DNA of 64,000 bases from Strongylocentrotus droebachiensis (taxonomy: Eukaryota; Echinodermata; Echinoidea; Camarodonta; Strongylocentrotidae). Below the pieces are notes generated by a model. That model saw only the letters and a program-made list of their open reading frames with translations, was not told where the DNA came from and did no database searches. Positions 31,538 through 43,386 of this stretch are shown piece after piece. The stretch spans positions 167,123 through 231,122 of the forward strand of contig JAVYIG010002723.1 of assembly GCA_035222895.1 (NCBI GenBank), in the 5' to 3' direction. Positions within the stretch are counted from its first letter, which is position 1; each line of letters starts with the position of its first letter. Both the position numbers and the translations under genes were made by a program.

Positions 31538-34500
31538 CTACGCATAGTCGGAATCTTCAGAGACAGAGTCTTGATCATTATCGATATCTGAATCGGAGTC
31601 AGACTGTGGAGATTGGTCATCTGCTGGTATTAGGTTGGTCAAACGTGTAGGCAATGCAGGCTTGGTGTATCGAAGTGGGATGCAGTTGCCATCTTTCATG
31701 TGCCATCCATGGTGGAGAGGTGATGGAGGAGCATCTGGACTCCTGAAGTTCAGGAAGATGTATGCCTGATAGTTGGCTCGTCTGACCTTCATCTGATGTG
31801 AGTCGCAATCAGGTGGCATTCTCTGTGTTGCTTTTTTCTTCATACTCTCCCACTTCTTTGCTCTTGCCTCTGCTAAACTTGTACTAGTTTTGTCTTTGTA
31901 GATGAACTTAATTGTGAATAGCTCCATGTCGATTTGGGTGTCTTCTGATACAGGCAGCTGTTTCCCAAGTCCTTGGAGCAAACTCCTTCCTTCCTCTGAC
32001 TTCATTGCCGATTCAAAGATGGATGGTTTGCCATGGCCATAGAAGCCAGAGACAGCATCTGCACCAGTATGAACATGAAAGGGGACAATGACATCTGCCA
32101 CTTCAGGACTGCAAAGCTTCTTACAGTCATAGACGAAGCCCTTCCTCTTGATGCCTAATGGTCCTTCACTCTGATGGGCTGCGTATGCTGCTAGAACCAT
32201 AACATCTGTGTCTTCTGCATCGATAACAACAGTGTCTTCCACACCTGACTGTCTTAGTTGGTAATACACATAGAGAAGGATGGTGTCCGCTTCTGTGTGT
32301 TGGCATGTGAATTGCTCTAATTCTGTGCCCTTCTGCAGATCTGAGCAACGGTCTCTCACTGAGTATATATAAGCCGTCTCTGGGTGTTCTAATGACATGA
32401 TATTGAACTCTGCATTCAGAAACTGTTGGAGCCGAACTTTGTTGCCTGGATTTTTGAACATATCATTGAACAGCCTGGATGTTGGCAGTGGATCATCTCT
32501 TCTCATAAATACATTTCGGCTACCTCCTACATACATGTAAGTAACGCCTGTACGCCTCTGATGTTCACTATCCTTGATACTCTCATCTAGGTCATAGGGA
32601 TCATTCACAAAGAAAATTGTGGTCGCCTTTCTGTGACGACCTGCAACTATGTTGTAAATCTTGTTTGCATAATCGCCCAACGTGTAATCTGTACCATCCT
32701 GCTTCTCTCTATCCTCTGCTGATGGAGTACTAAGTCTCCAAATGAATCCCATGTCGACGAGTGCAATGTAGTTGTTAAGCGAGTTTATCTCCTCAAGATT
32801 GAGCTTGTCAACCAACTTTGATTTCATCACCTTTCTCAGTGTTCCGTTCACGTTAAAGATAGGTAGACATTCATCTGTAACACGATATTGCATTACATCG
32901 CTCAGTCGAAATGTGTCCTCACATTTCTGAGCAAGAGAGATTACCTCTGTCATGGCCTTGTTCTCCATTGCATCAGTCTTTGTAACCCGAGATGTTCCTT
33001 TAACAATTGGTGGCTTGGTGAAACTGCAGCGTGAATTCCTGTGCATCGTGTCATCAAAGTTCTTCTCATCGGAAAACATCCTCTCTTTGAAAAATGATTG
33101 AACAAGCACTTCACCATCTTTGTGCGCATTCTCAAAGTCAACGACCAGCTGATCGGATGCCATCATACCAGACTGCAGAGACCTCAATGTTGGCTTGGTC
33201 TCATCAAACGGGTCACAGTCAAACTCACCCAGGCATTTGTCCAGATCTTGAACCCCTTTCTCATCTCTCTGCAGTCTCTTCTTGCAATTTTCTCTGTGAT
33301 CCTTGGAAGAGTCTTTGAGGTTTGCCAGTACATGCAAGGAGTTTCTCACTTTGTTGCAAGCATTTGTGGTTTTTGTGTGTGCAAGTAACATCTTTTCGTT
33401 CTTCAAGATATGTTTCCATCCTGCTTTCATCTTTGAACCCTTGTTCATGGTCATCTCTATCCATAGATCTAGGGGTAAACAGGAATATGGTTTCCAGGTC
33501 ATTGATTGGGAGAATTACCCCTCTTTCAAGTACGTTTCCTTCTCTTCTGGTAGACTTGAGATCTCGAGCCAAAACTCAACCAGCCACTTGCTGTATTTGT
33601 CCTTATCGTAGATGCGCAACCATGGAAACATCATCCTGAGAGAAGCTTTGAACGAATCCCAGTCTTGTGTCCGCAGAGCATGTATGTTCATGAGCAGTAT
33701 TTCCACCATGTCCATGAAGCTTAGCCAGAACCTAGCCATTGGAGAATCAGATGCTTCAACGCTTTCAAATGCCTTTGTCACAAAAGATGTCAATTCTTAT
33801 TTTGCAGGAGATCTGCAGCTGCTGCTTGCAACTGCGCTTGTGAACATGTAGATGGATTTTTGAGAATCTCAAGGCTGACTTTAAGTTCAGGTGACAGATC
33901 TACCCCACTGGAAAGTTTATGTCGAATGACTCTGCGCATGAGTACCTCATATATGAGAGTGAGACATCTTATGCTCCTGTTGTAGTGCTTCCCACGAAGT
34001 GCCTGGTCAACCGAACCTTCTGCGATGATGTCTGCTGCGACAAGAATGTCAGATAATCCCGAGCCTTAATTGAAAGCGCTTGTTGATTGCTGATATGAAT
34101 GACAATTGAGTGTGAAATGGACCAAGGACAGGGAGGATAAGCTCAAATTTGGCTTGATTCTCATTCTTTAGTTGTACCATCAATGCATACACAGGTTGGT
34201 CACCAACAAGCTGAATGAATGGCATTGACTTGGCTACAGCTGCAGAAACCATCCTACACATGACCTCATGAACTACTGATTTCTGAGGTGGCTTTGGAAA
34301 TGTCAGGAAATAGTGAGCAGAACTCTTTGTAACATTTCCCTGGATTTTCGCCTGGAAGCCAGTGAAACCTCCAACCTTTTGATCAGGAACTCGGATGTTA
34401 TGTCCTGCATTATTAGTCCGAGCCAATGAATGCACTGCACTCCTCGTTCTTTGCCCACAACTCGTCGGAAGAGATGTATCAACTTCAGTACGCACTTCTG

Positions 34501-34891
34501 GCTGACCACGTTTTACTGTTTTGTATGGATGTACTTTGAGCTGTTCAGAAGTTACTTGTTTTAGGTCATCGGACTTGACCAACTGAAGAGGGGAGCATTC
34601 GTCTCCTGTGGCTGTGAAGTGATCAGGCTGGACAAACATAACATTAGTTCGATGAGATGTATCTGCCCCAGTAAGTGTGTCATCCTTAAAGTCATCATTG
34701 TCCAAAATGCCAGTACCTGGAAAACCTTCTGCTATTGCACCTGGGCAGGTTGAGTCTTCCTTTACTGCATGCATGGCCCATGAATCGTATAGACGTAGAG
34801 TATCACTGTAGCTAATTCCCAAACCGAATTTCTTGAGAATGTCAGAGATTTCACGACTTCGGGTTAAGCCATGCAACGTGACTGACCCCAA
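31538..34891 (-). pseudogene. Broken transposase-like protein of the large transposon
   Basis: Three stretches of one protein. N-terminal part 34891-34049: contains DNDDFKDDTLTGADTSHRTN and VTGDQPVYALM-like, then PVLGPFHTQLSFISAINKRF; it opens at TTG, no ATG start chosen. A frameshift near 34050-34090 and another near 33795 separate it from 33793-31538, which has one in-frame TAA at 33515. The last 654 residues include a VNDPYDLDESIKDSEHQRR motif (about residue 300), HTEADTILLYVYY (about 402), a DAEDTDVMVLAAYA motif (about 428) and HTGADAVSGFYGHGK (about 478). This order of acidic motifs resembles PIN/XPG-FEN nucleases. It ends in an acidic Ser/Asp tail. The N-terminal motifs recall an uncharacterised family multiplied in many invertebrate genomes. 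Confidence 0.75.
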
Positions 34892-35536
34892 ATGACCCCA
34901 TTTTGGCCTTATAATGACTCCTTACATCAATTGAATATGGTTTTCTAAATTAAAAAAAAAAAAAAATTCATTCACTATTATTCATCCATTTACACATAAT
35001 TTGACACATAATGTCTAAGTCTGTTAGTGTATTTTGATCCCAAAGGAGCTCATTTGACCCCAAATGACCTTATTTTGACCCCTTATATCTTTTGAATACG
35101 GTCTTCTTAAGTAGAAATTGTCTCATTCAAATTTCTAAATCAAAATACATATAAATAGACACAAAAAACATGAAAATTGATCGATCCAAACACTTTTAGT
35201 GTATTTTGCCCTCAAATGAAAGTTTGTTGACCTTTTGACTTTTCCGGCCATAACTTCTTAACGGGAGGTCAGGGGTATATGATCATGTACACTTTTTTGT
35301 TCAGTATGACGAGACAAACAATTTGACATGTCTTTTAACATAATCAGGGCATTAAAAAAAATTGACCCCCTATTGACCCCATTTTGACCTTATTTTGACC
35401 CCTACGAGAGTTGCCGGGAGTTAGGAGGGGACTACCCAAGCTAATTTTAATCATTGACCTCCAAACAACTCAAAAACACTTAAAAACCTTTGTCCCCGAA
35501 AAATATCAGCGGGGTCTACACACTTTGACTCTACTA
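34883..35536 (-). repeat. Right terminal inverted repeat of the large transposon
   Basis: Inverted partner of 30580-31236, with matching TGACCCC/TGACCTT heptamer clusters at 34883-34912, 35043-35090 and 35363-35402. Confidence 0.9.
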
Positions 35537-35539
35537 GTA

Positions 35540-36480
35540 GTTGAGAGTTTTGAGAGTTGGGAGGAGGCCCAATTCGTGAGAAAATATTTAGCGGCAATAA
35601 GCGGGGGAAGAGGGTGGGGGGGGGGGGGGTAATGACCTCTTTTGTTTGTTTACTCAACAACCCCCTCCCCCTTTTTGCCAGGGTGGGGCCCATCTTCTTT
35701 TTGTTTAAAAGGTAACATTGTCGTTACCATCTTTTTTTGTTCTTTTTGTTGGCCAGGCATGGGGGCCCGGTTCCCCCGTGCCCCCTTTATCCGCCCCTGC
35801 CCCCCGACATTTAGGAGACAAAATAATATCGAATAAACTGTGCATGTGCCTTAAGGAGCGTTAAACAATGACAAATGCATGTCCGTCCCCTATCCTACAG
35901 GTAGATCGATGCTACCCCATCAACCCCACCCTCCCCTTCCCCTTTTCTCCCTTCCTCTCTCTCTCTCTCTCTCTCTTCTTAACTCTCACTCTCTTTCTCT
36001 CTCTGAATGCCGATGATATCGTATTAAGCATATCCATATTCAAGATTCATATAACTTTATTTCTCATGCAAAACATAATACAATGAAATCGCAATGTTAT
36101 TTGCGATTTAATATAAGTATATTACACAAAAAATATACAAGGAAGCAAGACAAATAGAATAGTGATGGCACGAGAAAAGAGGAATCAACTCGAAGCAGAG
36201 CTCGTTCAAGTATTAGTTCCTCAGAGGATTTCTTACAATACGTCTCGAGAACAAAGTTTGCATAAAATCAATGAGTTAAAAAATGTGTAACAATAACGAA
36301 ATTAGGAATTTGGGGAAAAAAATTTAAATGAGAGGAAAAAATGGGGGAAAATGGAAATTGTGCCTAAGGTGGCGCTATTTTTGAAATAGACTTTAAGGAC
36401 TTTTAGTGATATAGAATATACAATGTTGAGCAACTTATATATATATATATATATATAAATATATAGATATAATCAATATG
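35540..36480. other. Repeat scraps, no gene
   Basis: 35560-35640 matches 48715-48780 (AATTCGTGAAAAAATATTTA) with a poly-G tract. A CT tract lies at 35957-36003. A (TA)n run is at 36439-36460. The rest is AT-rich with no recognised gene. Confidence 0.5.
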
Positions 36481-36849
36481 TCAAATACGTACAAAATGTG
36501 TGTGATATCTGGAGTAAAAAAATCTTTATAATTGAAAAGACAGAACAATATAATAATATAACATCATCAATTTCAAGGTAAATTTCAAAAAAGTACATTT
36601 TCCAATCAACTTTCACTTCAGCTGTTCTTGACAACCTAAGAAACTTTCCGAGGATTTCCCGACATAACAACACATAGTGTATGCAGGCTTGATTCGAATT
36701 ATTGTACTTCATTCAATAATAACAGGTTAATGGAACAAATCAACACTAGGTCCCCAAGATGTTTTAAAAATAAATTTGAACATGTTAGTTAACCTGTCTA
36801 TTGTTTCCAAAATGTAAAAGCAGCACTTTATTTGGCATTCGTGGGAAGT
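36481..36849. other. No feature recognised
   Basis: AT-rich sequence with short frames only; nothing conserved with other parts of the window. Confidence 0.3.
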
Positions 36850-38130
36850 TGATACTATTCGGGTTTAGCCGTTAATGCGGAGCACACAGACACACCGTAG
36901 CACTTTTAGTGCACGAGGACTTTTCGCTGCGTTCGGGCTGCGGTTGGGTAATACCAATTCACCCCCAGTGCGTGTGACGTGCATTCCCGGTACTGCCAAA
37001 GAGCGCACAACGCACCTACTCCGTGCGCCTTTTAAATTTGTTTCCGACGGTCACTTGCTCTACGGAAGGCGCACTTAGCAGGTGCGTGCTGCACACGTGA
37101 TAAGTGCGTGGTCCATGCTTACTCGCCTCTTTTCCAGTTCAACTGTCCAATGAGCATGCAGAACTCACATGGACCGTACCGAGTAAGCACGTGCTCCGCA
37201 CTTACAACGCACGTTGTGCGCACAGATGTATGCAGTATAAAGTCTCTGCGGTGGAATTTGCGGCATCTTGAGGCAGCAGCAGCTGGGATTTCTGGAGAAC
37301 ATCGGAATGTCGTCCTATATATACCCCGACATCGGGCGGAAAAACTCACTGAGTTCATCGCACGTGCACGCACTTACAACGTGCGATCGAGTAATGACAC
37401 CGTACGTGAGCAGCACGTGTAAGTACGGCCTCCGTACGATAACATGGCTACCGCACGGAGACCGTACGTTGTAAGCATTTGTAAGCACGTACAATGCACT
37501 TACCATGTGCGTAAAGTGACTCTCACACTCTGCCGTGTAGGCCTACCGTGTGCCACCGTGCGCGAAAATGTCTGCGGACGGTGGAGAACGGCGAGGGCAC
37601 ACGGTGGTTCGTTATCAAAGCGGGCAACACGTTAATAGGGCGTTGGCGCTTATTTACACCCGGTGGGACCCGGCGAAAGTTTTGGGCATGTTCAAAACTT
37701 TGGCCGGCTGGCACCGGCCGCAAGTAAGCGGCAATAGGACGGTGTTGAACGGTATGAGGACGGTATGAATACGTTATGAAAACGGTCACACTGTATGAAC
37801 ACGTTCACAACACGCTCATAACCCGTTACAGAACGGTGATGAAAAATGGAGAGCGGACTGACCGTTGCCGTTCAAATCGGGGTATTTATGGCAGTCGTGT
37901 CATGACGCCAGCAGTCCGGGGACTCGCTCACAGGACGCTCCGAGCGGTGAGGGGACGCTAAGTGACTGGTAGGTGGCTGCTACAAACCCGGTGCACACGT
38001 TCGAGACCCGGTATGGGCCCGGTATGGAAACGGCCAAAACTTTCAACAAAAGTCAATCTGAAGCACGTTCAACACCCGGTATGTGCCCGGTGAGAACGGT
38101 CAGAAGATGGCAACGAAACGGTGAAAAGAT
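36850..38130. other. CpG-rich island of degenerate short repeats
   Basis: Base composition changes abruptly. In 36850-37560 the motifs CACGTG, GTAAGCACGT and CACTTACAACG(T/C) recur in both orientations. In 37720-38110 ACGGT, CCCGGTATG and GAACACGTTC-type words recur. CpG is frequent, unlike the rest of the window. A TATA-like GTATAAAG lies near 37230. Open frames are many and short on both strands, as expected for GC-rich repeats; none has recognisable domains. It could be an unusual transposon or satellite, or a promoter island. I cannot decide. Confidence 0.4.
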
Positions 38131-39161
38131 TAATTTTATGATTTTTTTTTAAGGCCGGGGACAAATTTATTATTACTGATTTGCTCACTTTCGCACACCT
38201 TCGCACGCACCAATGACCTGATAAAACAATTAGAGGGCCATGATCTCTGAAAGCCCTTTGCGTTGTAAGTTTGGAATATTACGAGGAAATTGGGGGAAAC
38301 GGGATTTAAAATCACAAACAACCCAAATATAAACTCTAGTATACTCTGGTAATATCAACATGTTTTTCAAAATAAAACACAGTACACGGAACAATCCTAT
38401 CTTAAACCAGAACTGCACATCGATTTCCCACGTTTTAAGCGATTTATTATCTTCTGCGCATGTAGAGTAACATGTGTAAAATCACTTTATTAATTCTGTC
38501 CCAGCTTATTGGCGGCGGATCTCATGATATCAAAGTGAAGAAAAATATACGGAATGTCATTGAGACGACATTGACGGAGACAATCACAATGAATTCGTTC
38601 ACTAAACGACGAATGTCCATCCGTAACACGGGGGAAAAAAGGGCCTCCTCCTTCCTATTTTTCATAAAGGCAGGACGCTAAAACATTTTTTTTTATTTGG
38701 CCTAATCGAACTAAGGACATATTCCCAAGGGGGCAAAACCCCCGATTTGGGACTACCTCGAAATTATGCTGCTGAAGAAAAAAAATGGTGCCCTGAACAC
38801 GTTAATAACCAACGACCTTTTACAACATTTCATATCTCAAAAACCTACTTTGCCCCCTAGGTATATGTCTTTGGTGAGCTGGCGCTTCCTTACGTGTTAT
38901 TTCATCCACCTGTTGCGAATAATTGGATTACAATCGTCAGAATGCAAACAGCATACATGACGTGTTAATATGGCCAGGACAAGCTTTAATGTCTGTCCAA
39001 CCTTGCAACAATTAATATATGCAATTTGCATTCTGACTTTTGAGATTCGGGATTATATAATTTTTTTAATGCAATAGCTCATCATTATAGGTAAACGTAT
39101 GGGTAAGCTAAATGTAAACAAATGGTGTCAAATTCTCACAAATGCCAAAGAAAGAGCTGCC
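38131..39161. other. No gene; end of a MITE related to 5980-6330
   Basis: At about 38635-38708 the sequence AGGGCCTCCTCCTTCCTATT to AGGACGCTAAAACATTTT and TTTGGCCTA matches, inverted, the left end of the MITE at 5980-6330. The remainder has only short frames without similarity. Confidence 0.45.
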
Positions 39162-39671
39162 TTAAAGGTAATACAAAGTTTTGGGAAATTTTGAAAAATG
39201 GGTGGATAGTGATTCTTTACAAGTTTGATATATTTGGATGCCCCTGTGGATGTATTAAAAACACTAGAATCTTTAGACCCTAAAACACTTCTGCTTTCGA
39301 TAAAAATTTAATATAAAGTTTTACCGGTGCTCCCGGTAAATTTTGATAAATTTCAAATAGCTACTACGACCATACAATGGTAGCTGCGAACATGAAAATC
39401 TCAGAATATGTAGTTGTGGTATATAATTTTCGAACGGGAATAGCTAATCGGTCGATGTTAGTCAAGAAACATTGTTTTATATCTTAATTAATATCTTGAC
39501 CTTGAGAGGGAGCTATACAACATAAAGTGTTTATTATTTACAATTTCATAACTTTAGAGTCGATTTCGACCGCGACAACGATCACTGAATATTGTAGGAT
39601 CGCATATGCTTCCAATATGTGAATTTGAACCAAAGTCACGACCCAATACCAAAACTTTGTATTACCTTTAA
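39162..39671. mobile_element. TTAA-flanked MITE, about 510 bp
   Basis: The inverted ends AAAGGTAATACAAAGTTTTG and CAAAACTTTGTATTACCTTT are perfect over 20 or more bases. TTAA is present at both outer edges (39162-39165, 39668-39671), as for piggyBac- or Kolobok-mobilised elements. No ORF. Confidence 0.8.
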
Positions 39672-40585
39672 CATTTTAAAAACAATAGACCGGTTTACTA
39701 ACATATTCAAATATATGGCTTTTCTTTCCTGGGGACCTAATGATGATGCGTTCCATTAACGACGTGTGATTAATGAATGAAGTACAATACTTAACATCTA
39801 GTCTGCATAAACTACTTATTGCCATGTCGGGCAAGAACAACTGGAGTGAAAACGGATAGACAATTGTAAGTTTTAGTCCTTTGAAATTAATGTTGTTATT
39901 CGTTGGTGATTCATCACATATTATCCTGCCATTTCCATCATAAAGTTCAAAAGATGTTTTCTCTAAATATCACACGAAGTCTGTACACTTGTGACAAATT
40001 GATTCTATGTATATAATTATGTTCCTCAGCATTGTACATAAAAAATCACTCAAGGTCCTCAAAGTCTATATTGAAATACCGCCACCTTGGGCCCGACTCA
40101 TCCTACAGTCAAACAGTGATAACATGAGACTAATTTGAGGACAGAAATGCCCCAATTCCGGGACATCCTGGAAACCTGGTATTTCAATTTAGTACATAAA
40201 TGAAACAAAGAGTTTTCATGAAATGAACGGAAAAACTGGTGCAAGAATTAATGTTCAACAATGCTCCCGTAGGGACCTTTGTGTATTGTTTATTTTCTTT
40301 GGCTCAAATGCAGTCACAGTGAAAATTGCGACAAATTCAAAGTCAGAAAAGATCTATTTTCGATTTCCTATTGAAAACTCTGTCCATTCTGAAGAGTGAA
40401 ACTCTCTTCACAACGCAGCGTGTAACAGTGGCACCACGAACAGTGAACTATTCGCTCACAACTCAATCTGAAGGGTAAAACTTCCTCGAGCCGAAGAGTG
40501 TAATCTCCATCAGAATCCAGAGTGAAATCATTCATTGAATAAAGTTTTAAAGGTCGACAAGAGTCGTCAAATAAAGATTTCTAAA
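39672..40585. other. No feature recognised
   Basis: AT-rich intergenic sequence without credible coding frames or repeats that I can match in the window. Confidence 0.3.
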
Positions 40586-40589
40586 AGGA

Positions 40590-41400
40590 AGGAAGAAAAT
40601 TATTGATAAAGATAATGCCCTAATTGCATTCCACCTTACTTATTGTAACATAATAAAGGTATATTCCTTATTGTGAAAAGTGTCTTCAAAACATTAAAAA
40701 CCTTGGATGGGATACACTTGAAAAGAAAAGGGGAAAAAAGACCGTTAGAATGATGTTCAAAACATTTTAAAGTAATACTCAAGCAAAAATATAACTCGTC
40801 TAAACATACCCTTTTTACATAGAGGCGCTGTTTTGTTTGGAAATTTGGAAATTGGTACCTACTGTTTGTATATGTATATTAATGAGTACTCGAATACTCA
40901 TTATCTATTATGGGGGTGTGTCATTCTGTGATGTTTGAGTTGTAAATTGTTATATTATTTTTTTAAAGAAATTTTCTTCATTAACAACGTTTGATGTTTC
41001 CGTTTGGGTATTTTGAATGATTTTGTCTTTCTGGTAGTTATTTGAGATAGAAAAGTGTTGTTCATCTATGTGCTTTTTCATTTTGATTATGCAATATGTT
41101 ATTATATTTCGTTGCTATAAAAGTTTTACAGGCGAGTGTATTTTCCCTCTCTTTACATTTGTATTTATATATTTTATACATTATTTTTATACTTATTTTG
41201 AACTGTTTTTATTTATTTATTTATTTATTTCGTTTTATTTAGACAGGGTAACTCTCTCAGTATAAATACTGTTTTTCTAAACCTTGAACTTTTTCGATCT
41301 GTTCAGTATTAATGTTTTTTGTTTTATTTTTTGTTTTTAAGGCACACTGTCCTACTTGTAGCTACTTGCTCCCTCTATATAGAAAACTTCCCAAATCGGT
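40590..41400 (+). mobile_element. LINE 3' fragment (same family as 54960-55560)
   Basis: Shares AATGCCCTAATT-type and CCTTACTTATTGTAACA sequence, the AAACCTTGGATGGGAT region and the GAGTACTCGAATACTCATTA run with 55000-55540. Coding capacity is lost. Confidence 0.5.
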
Positions 41401-41879
41401 GCCTGTTGGTCCCCCATGATCCTCTTTTTCTTATGTTAAATGAGAGCTGAGTTAATGAGATAGCCACCTGTCACAGTGACCTCGATGGCTCGCTGTGTGG
41501 TCTAATCCCTTCTAGCTGCAGTAGTAACGCCTACCTTTAAGATAATTGTATAATTTTATTAATTTTGTATACCATCATTTGTTTTAATTTCTTTTATTTC
41601 AACTGCATGTTATAATATAAATGTATTTATATTTCAATGTTTTTCAATTTATATATTTTTTATGTTTGACACGGCCCCAACTGAATCCAGTCTTGTCACT
41701 GTTTCGGTTTTTACCTTGAATAAATAGATGAATTCAATTCAACTCAATTTAACAAACAACCATACAGACAAAACAAAGCAATGCGAATTTGGGGTATGCA
41801 AAATAGAATCGTTAAAAACCTTAAGAAAACAAAGGCAGAACATATTTCAAAAGAAAACAGAACATATCACATTACACTC

Positions 41880-43386
41880 GACAAAAATTAGTACAGCAAT
41901 ATCACTCAAGACAGGATATTGGTCGTCGACAGGCATTGTATATATATATATATATATCGTCCTTGTTTTCACGAAGTGACGGTAGTGACGAAAATCGTAA
42001 CGCAAAGTGAATGCAATTTTTTTTCACTACCGTCACTTCGTGAAAACAGCGACGATATATATATATAAACTTGAAATAAAAACTGGATAAAAGCCAAGAA
42101 TATCAACCACGAGCTGTAAAGTAACCGTTAAACATTGTTTCTTTCAATAATGAGATACATTTGAATGAGATATATTTGATTAAATCAATGGGGTATTTTT
42201 TATCCTCGAGAGCTTTTTCTTTAAAGCATCCTTCCTCTTGAAAAGTAAGTATCTCAGTTCCTTGTTTGATCAATATTAAGCTCCGTCATTTCCTTATCCA
42301 TCAAAGACTGCCCATCAAAGTAATTTTATTGTTTGTTTTTTCAATGACCACGTACAATTACTAACAATCTGATTACCTGGCTTAACCGACGCTTCATTTC
42401 ATTTTGCATCTCGCGGTGTTTCACAATCTTGAATATTGTCTCATTCGAACTTAAAGCATCTTTGACTCAGCACATGTTGCTTTGTGAGGATTAATTCCTA
42501 ATATAATATACACCAAGATGAGGAAAGAGGAACAATGTTGATCAGGGTCATCAAGAAAAGCGGAATAAAAGGATAATTTACGTGCTTAAGAAGCTAGAGA
42601 AAGGTCGGTTTGATGAGAACAATCTTGAAACAAGCCTGCTGATGAAGGAACTGATATTAGATAAGCCTTAACTCTCTGCCGAGAACCGAGTCTCTGGACT
42701 GCAATCTTATTGATGTATCCTGCATATTTGTGCGAAAGGAAGTTAGTTGCTTGTTTCAAAAGTCGAAGACAAATGACAAAGCTGGAATTGAGTTATTGTA
42801 ATGAAGTTACAGCGATCTGAGACTAAAAAAAAACGCATACTATGTAGGACAAATGAACGAAAAGACCACCGAGTGACAGTCAAGAGCACAGTTGTAGGAA
42901 CTACTGAATGTTCATACCTGCGGATATCTCTTTGATGCAGTCCAGGACTTGGCCTATCGACCTTCTTGGGAAGCAAAAAAAGGACCATCCAGTCAACTTT
43001 TGGATTAGCTTCGTAGGCCTAGGCCAGAGGTAGAAATGGTGCTTAAATCACTCCAACTAAATACATCAAGACAAGTGGTGATATTCTGGGTATGTGACAC
43101 AAAAGTACTTTCTTAGCAGTCAACTACATGACACAATTGAACAAACTAATTTTGAGAAGGCTTGATTGGTTTGATTGGCTTGAACACGATTTCTACAGCA
43201 GCCGCAAAGACTTAATCATTCTACCGTGGATATTTCCTTTTAAAATTGGCCTAGGTTTCATTCTAAAAACAACAAGGCTGGCTCATCGTAATCATCTTTT
43301 ACTTTAGGGACCGATTACTACTTCGATTTTCCTTCAGTTTTTCTCGCATCAATTTAGTATAAGCGACCTGTTGGTTGGAATTCGTG
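41880..43386 (+). promoter_or_regulatory. Promoter, leader and putative 5' UTR intron of TLR unit D
   Basis: Starts with AAGACAGGATATTGGTCG, shared with A and E. Carries an AGCTTTTTCTTTAAAGCATC block, the GACGCTTCATTTCATTTTGC block at about 42388 (inverse of the unit A block), GGATTAATTCC at 42489, and the leader GCCGAGAACCGAG ending 42690 with GT following. TTTTCCTTCAG at 43327-43337 is a good acceptor about 50 bases before the ATG. A removed intron would be about 648 bp. A 130-bp hairpin element sits at 41940-42068. Confidence 0.55.
41940..42068. mobile_element. Hairpin insertion with AT-repeat ends
   Basis: Arms GTTTTCACGAAGTGACGGTA and its inverse, extended by CGTC and (TA)n on both sides, with about 35 unpaired bases. 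Unit E has only a short TATATA at the same place (55775), so this is an insertion into a TA stretch. Confidence 0.75.

Larger units (their letters stand above)
30580..35536 (-). mobile_element. DNA transposon, 4957 bp, with about 655-bp terminal inverted repeats
   Basis: The ends 30580-31236 and 34883-35536 are inverted copies of each other with few differences, beginning TAGTAGAGTCAAAGTGTGTA. GTA lies outside both ends (30577-30579 and 35537-35539), a possible 3-bp target duplication; a TA duplication with the ends two bases further in is equally compatible. The interior carries one broken protein-coding unit on the minus strand. Family is unassigned; a nuclease-like C-terminus and long inverted repeats suggest an Academ-like element, as inference only. 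Confidence 0.85.

Noticed and set aside
36875..37961. Many 60-100-residue frames in the CpG-rich island
   Set aside because: Frames overlap on both strands without domains or repeats at protein level; expected where stop codons are rare.
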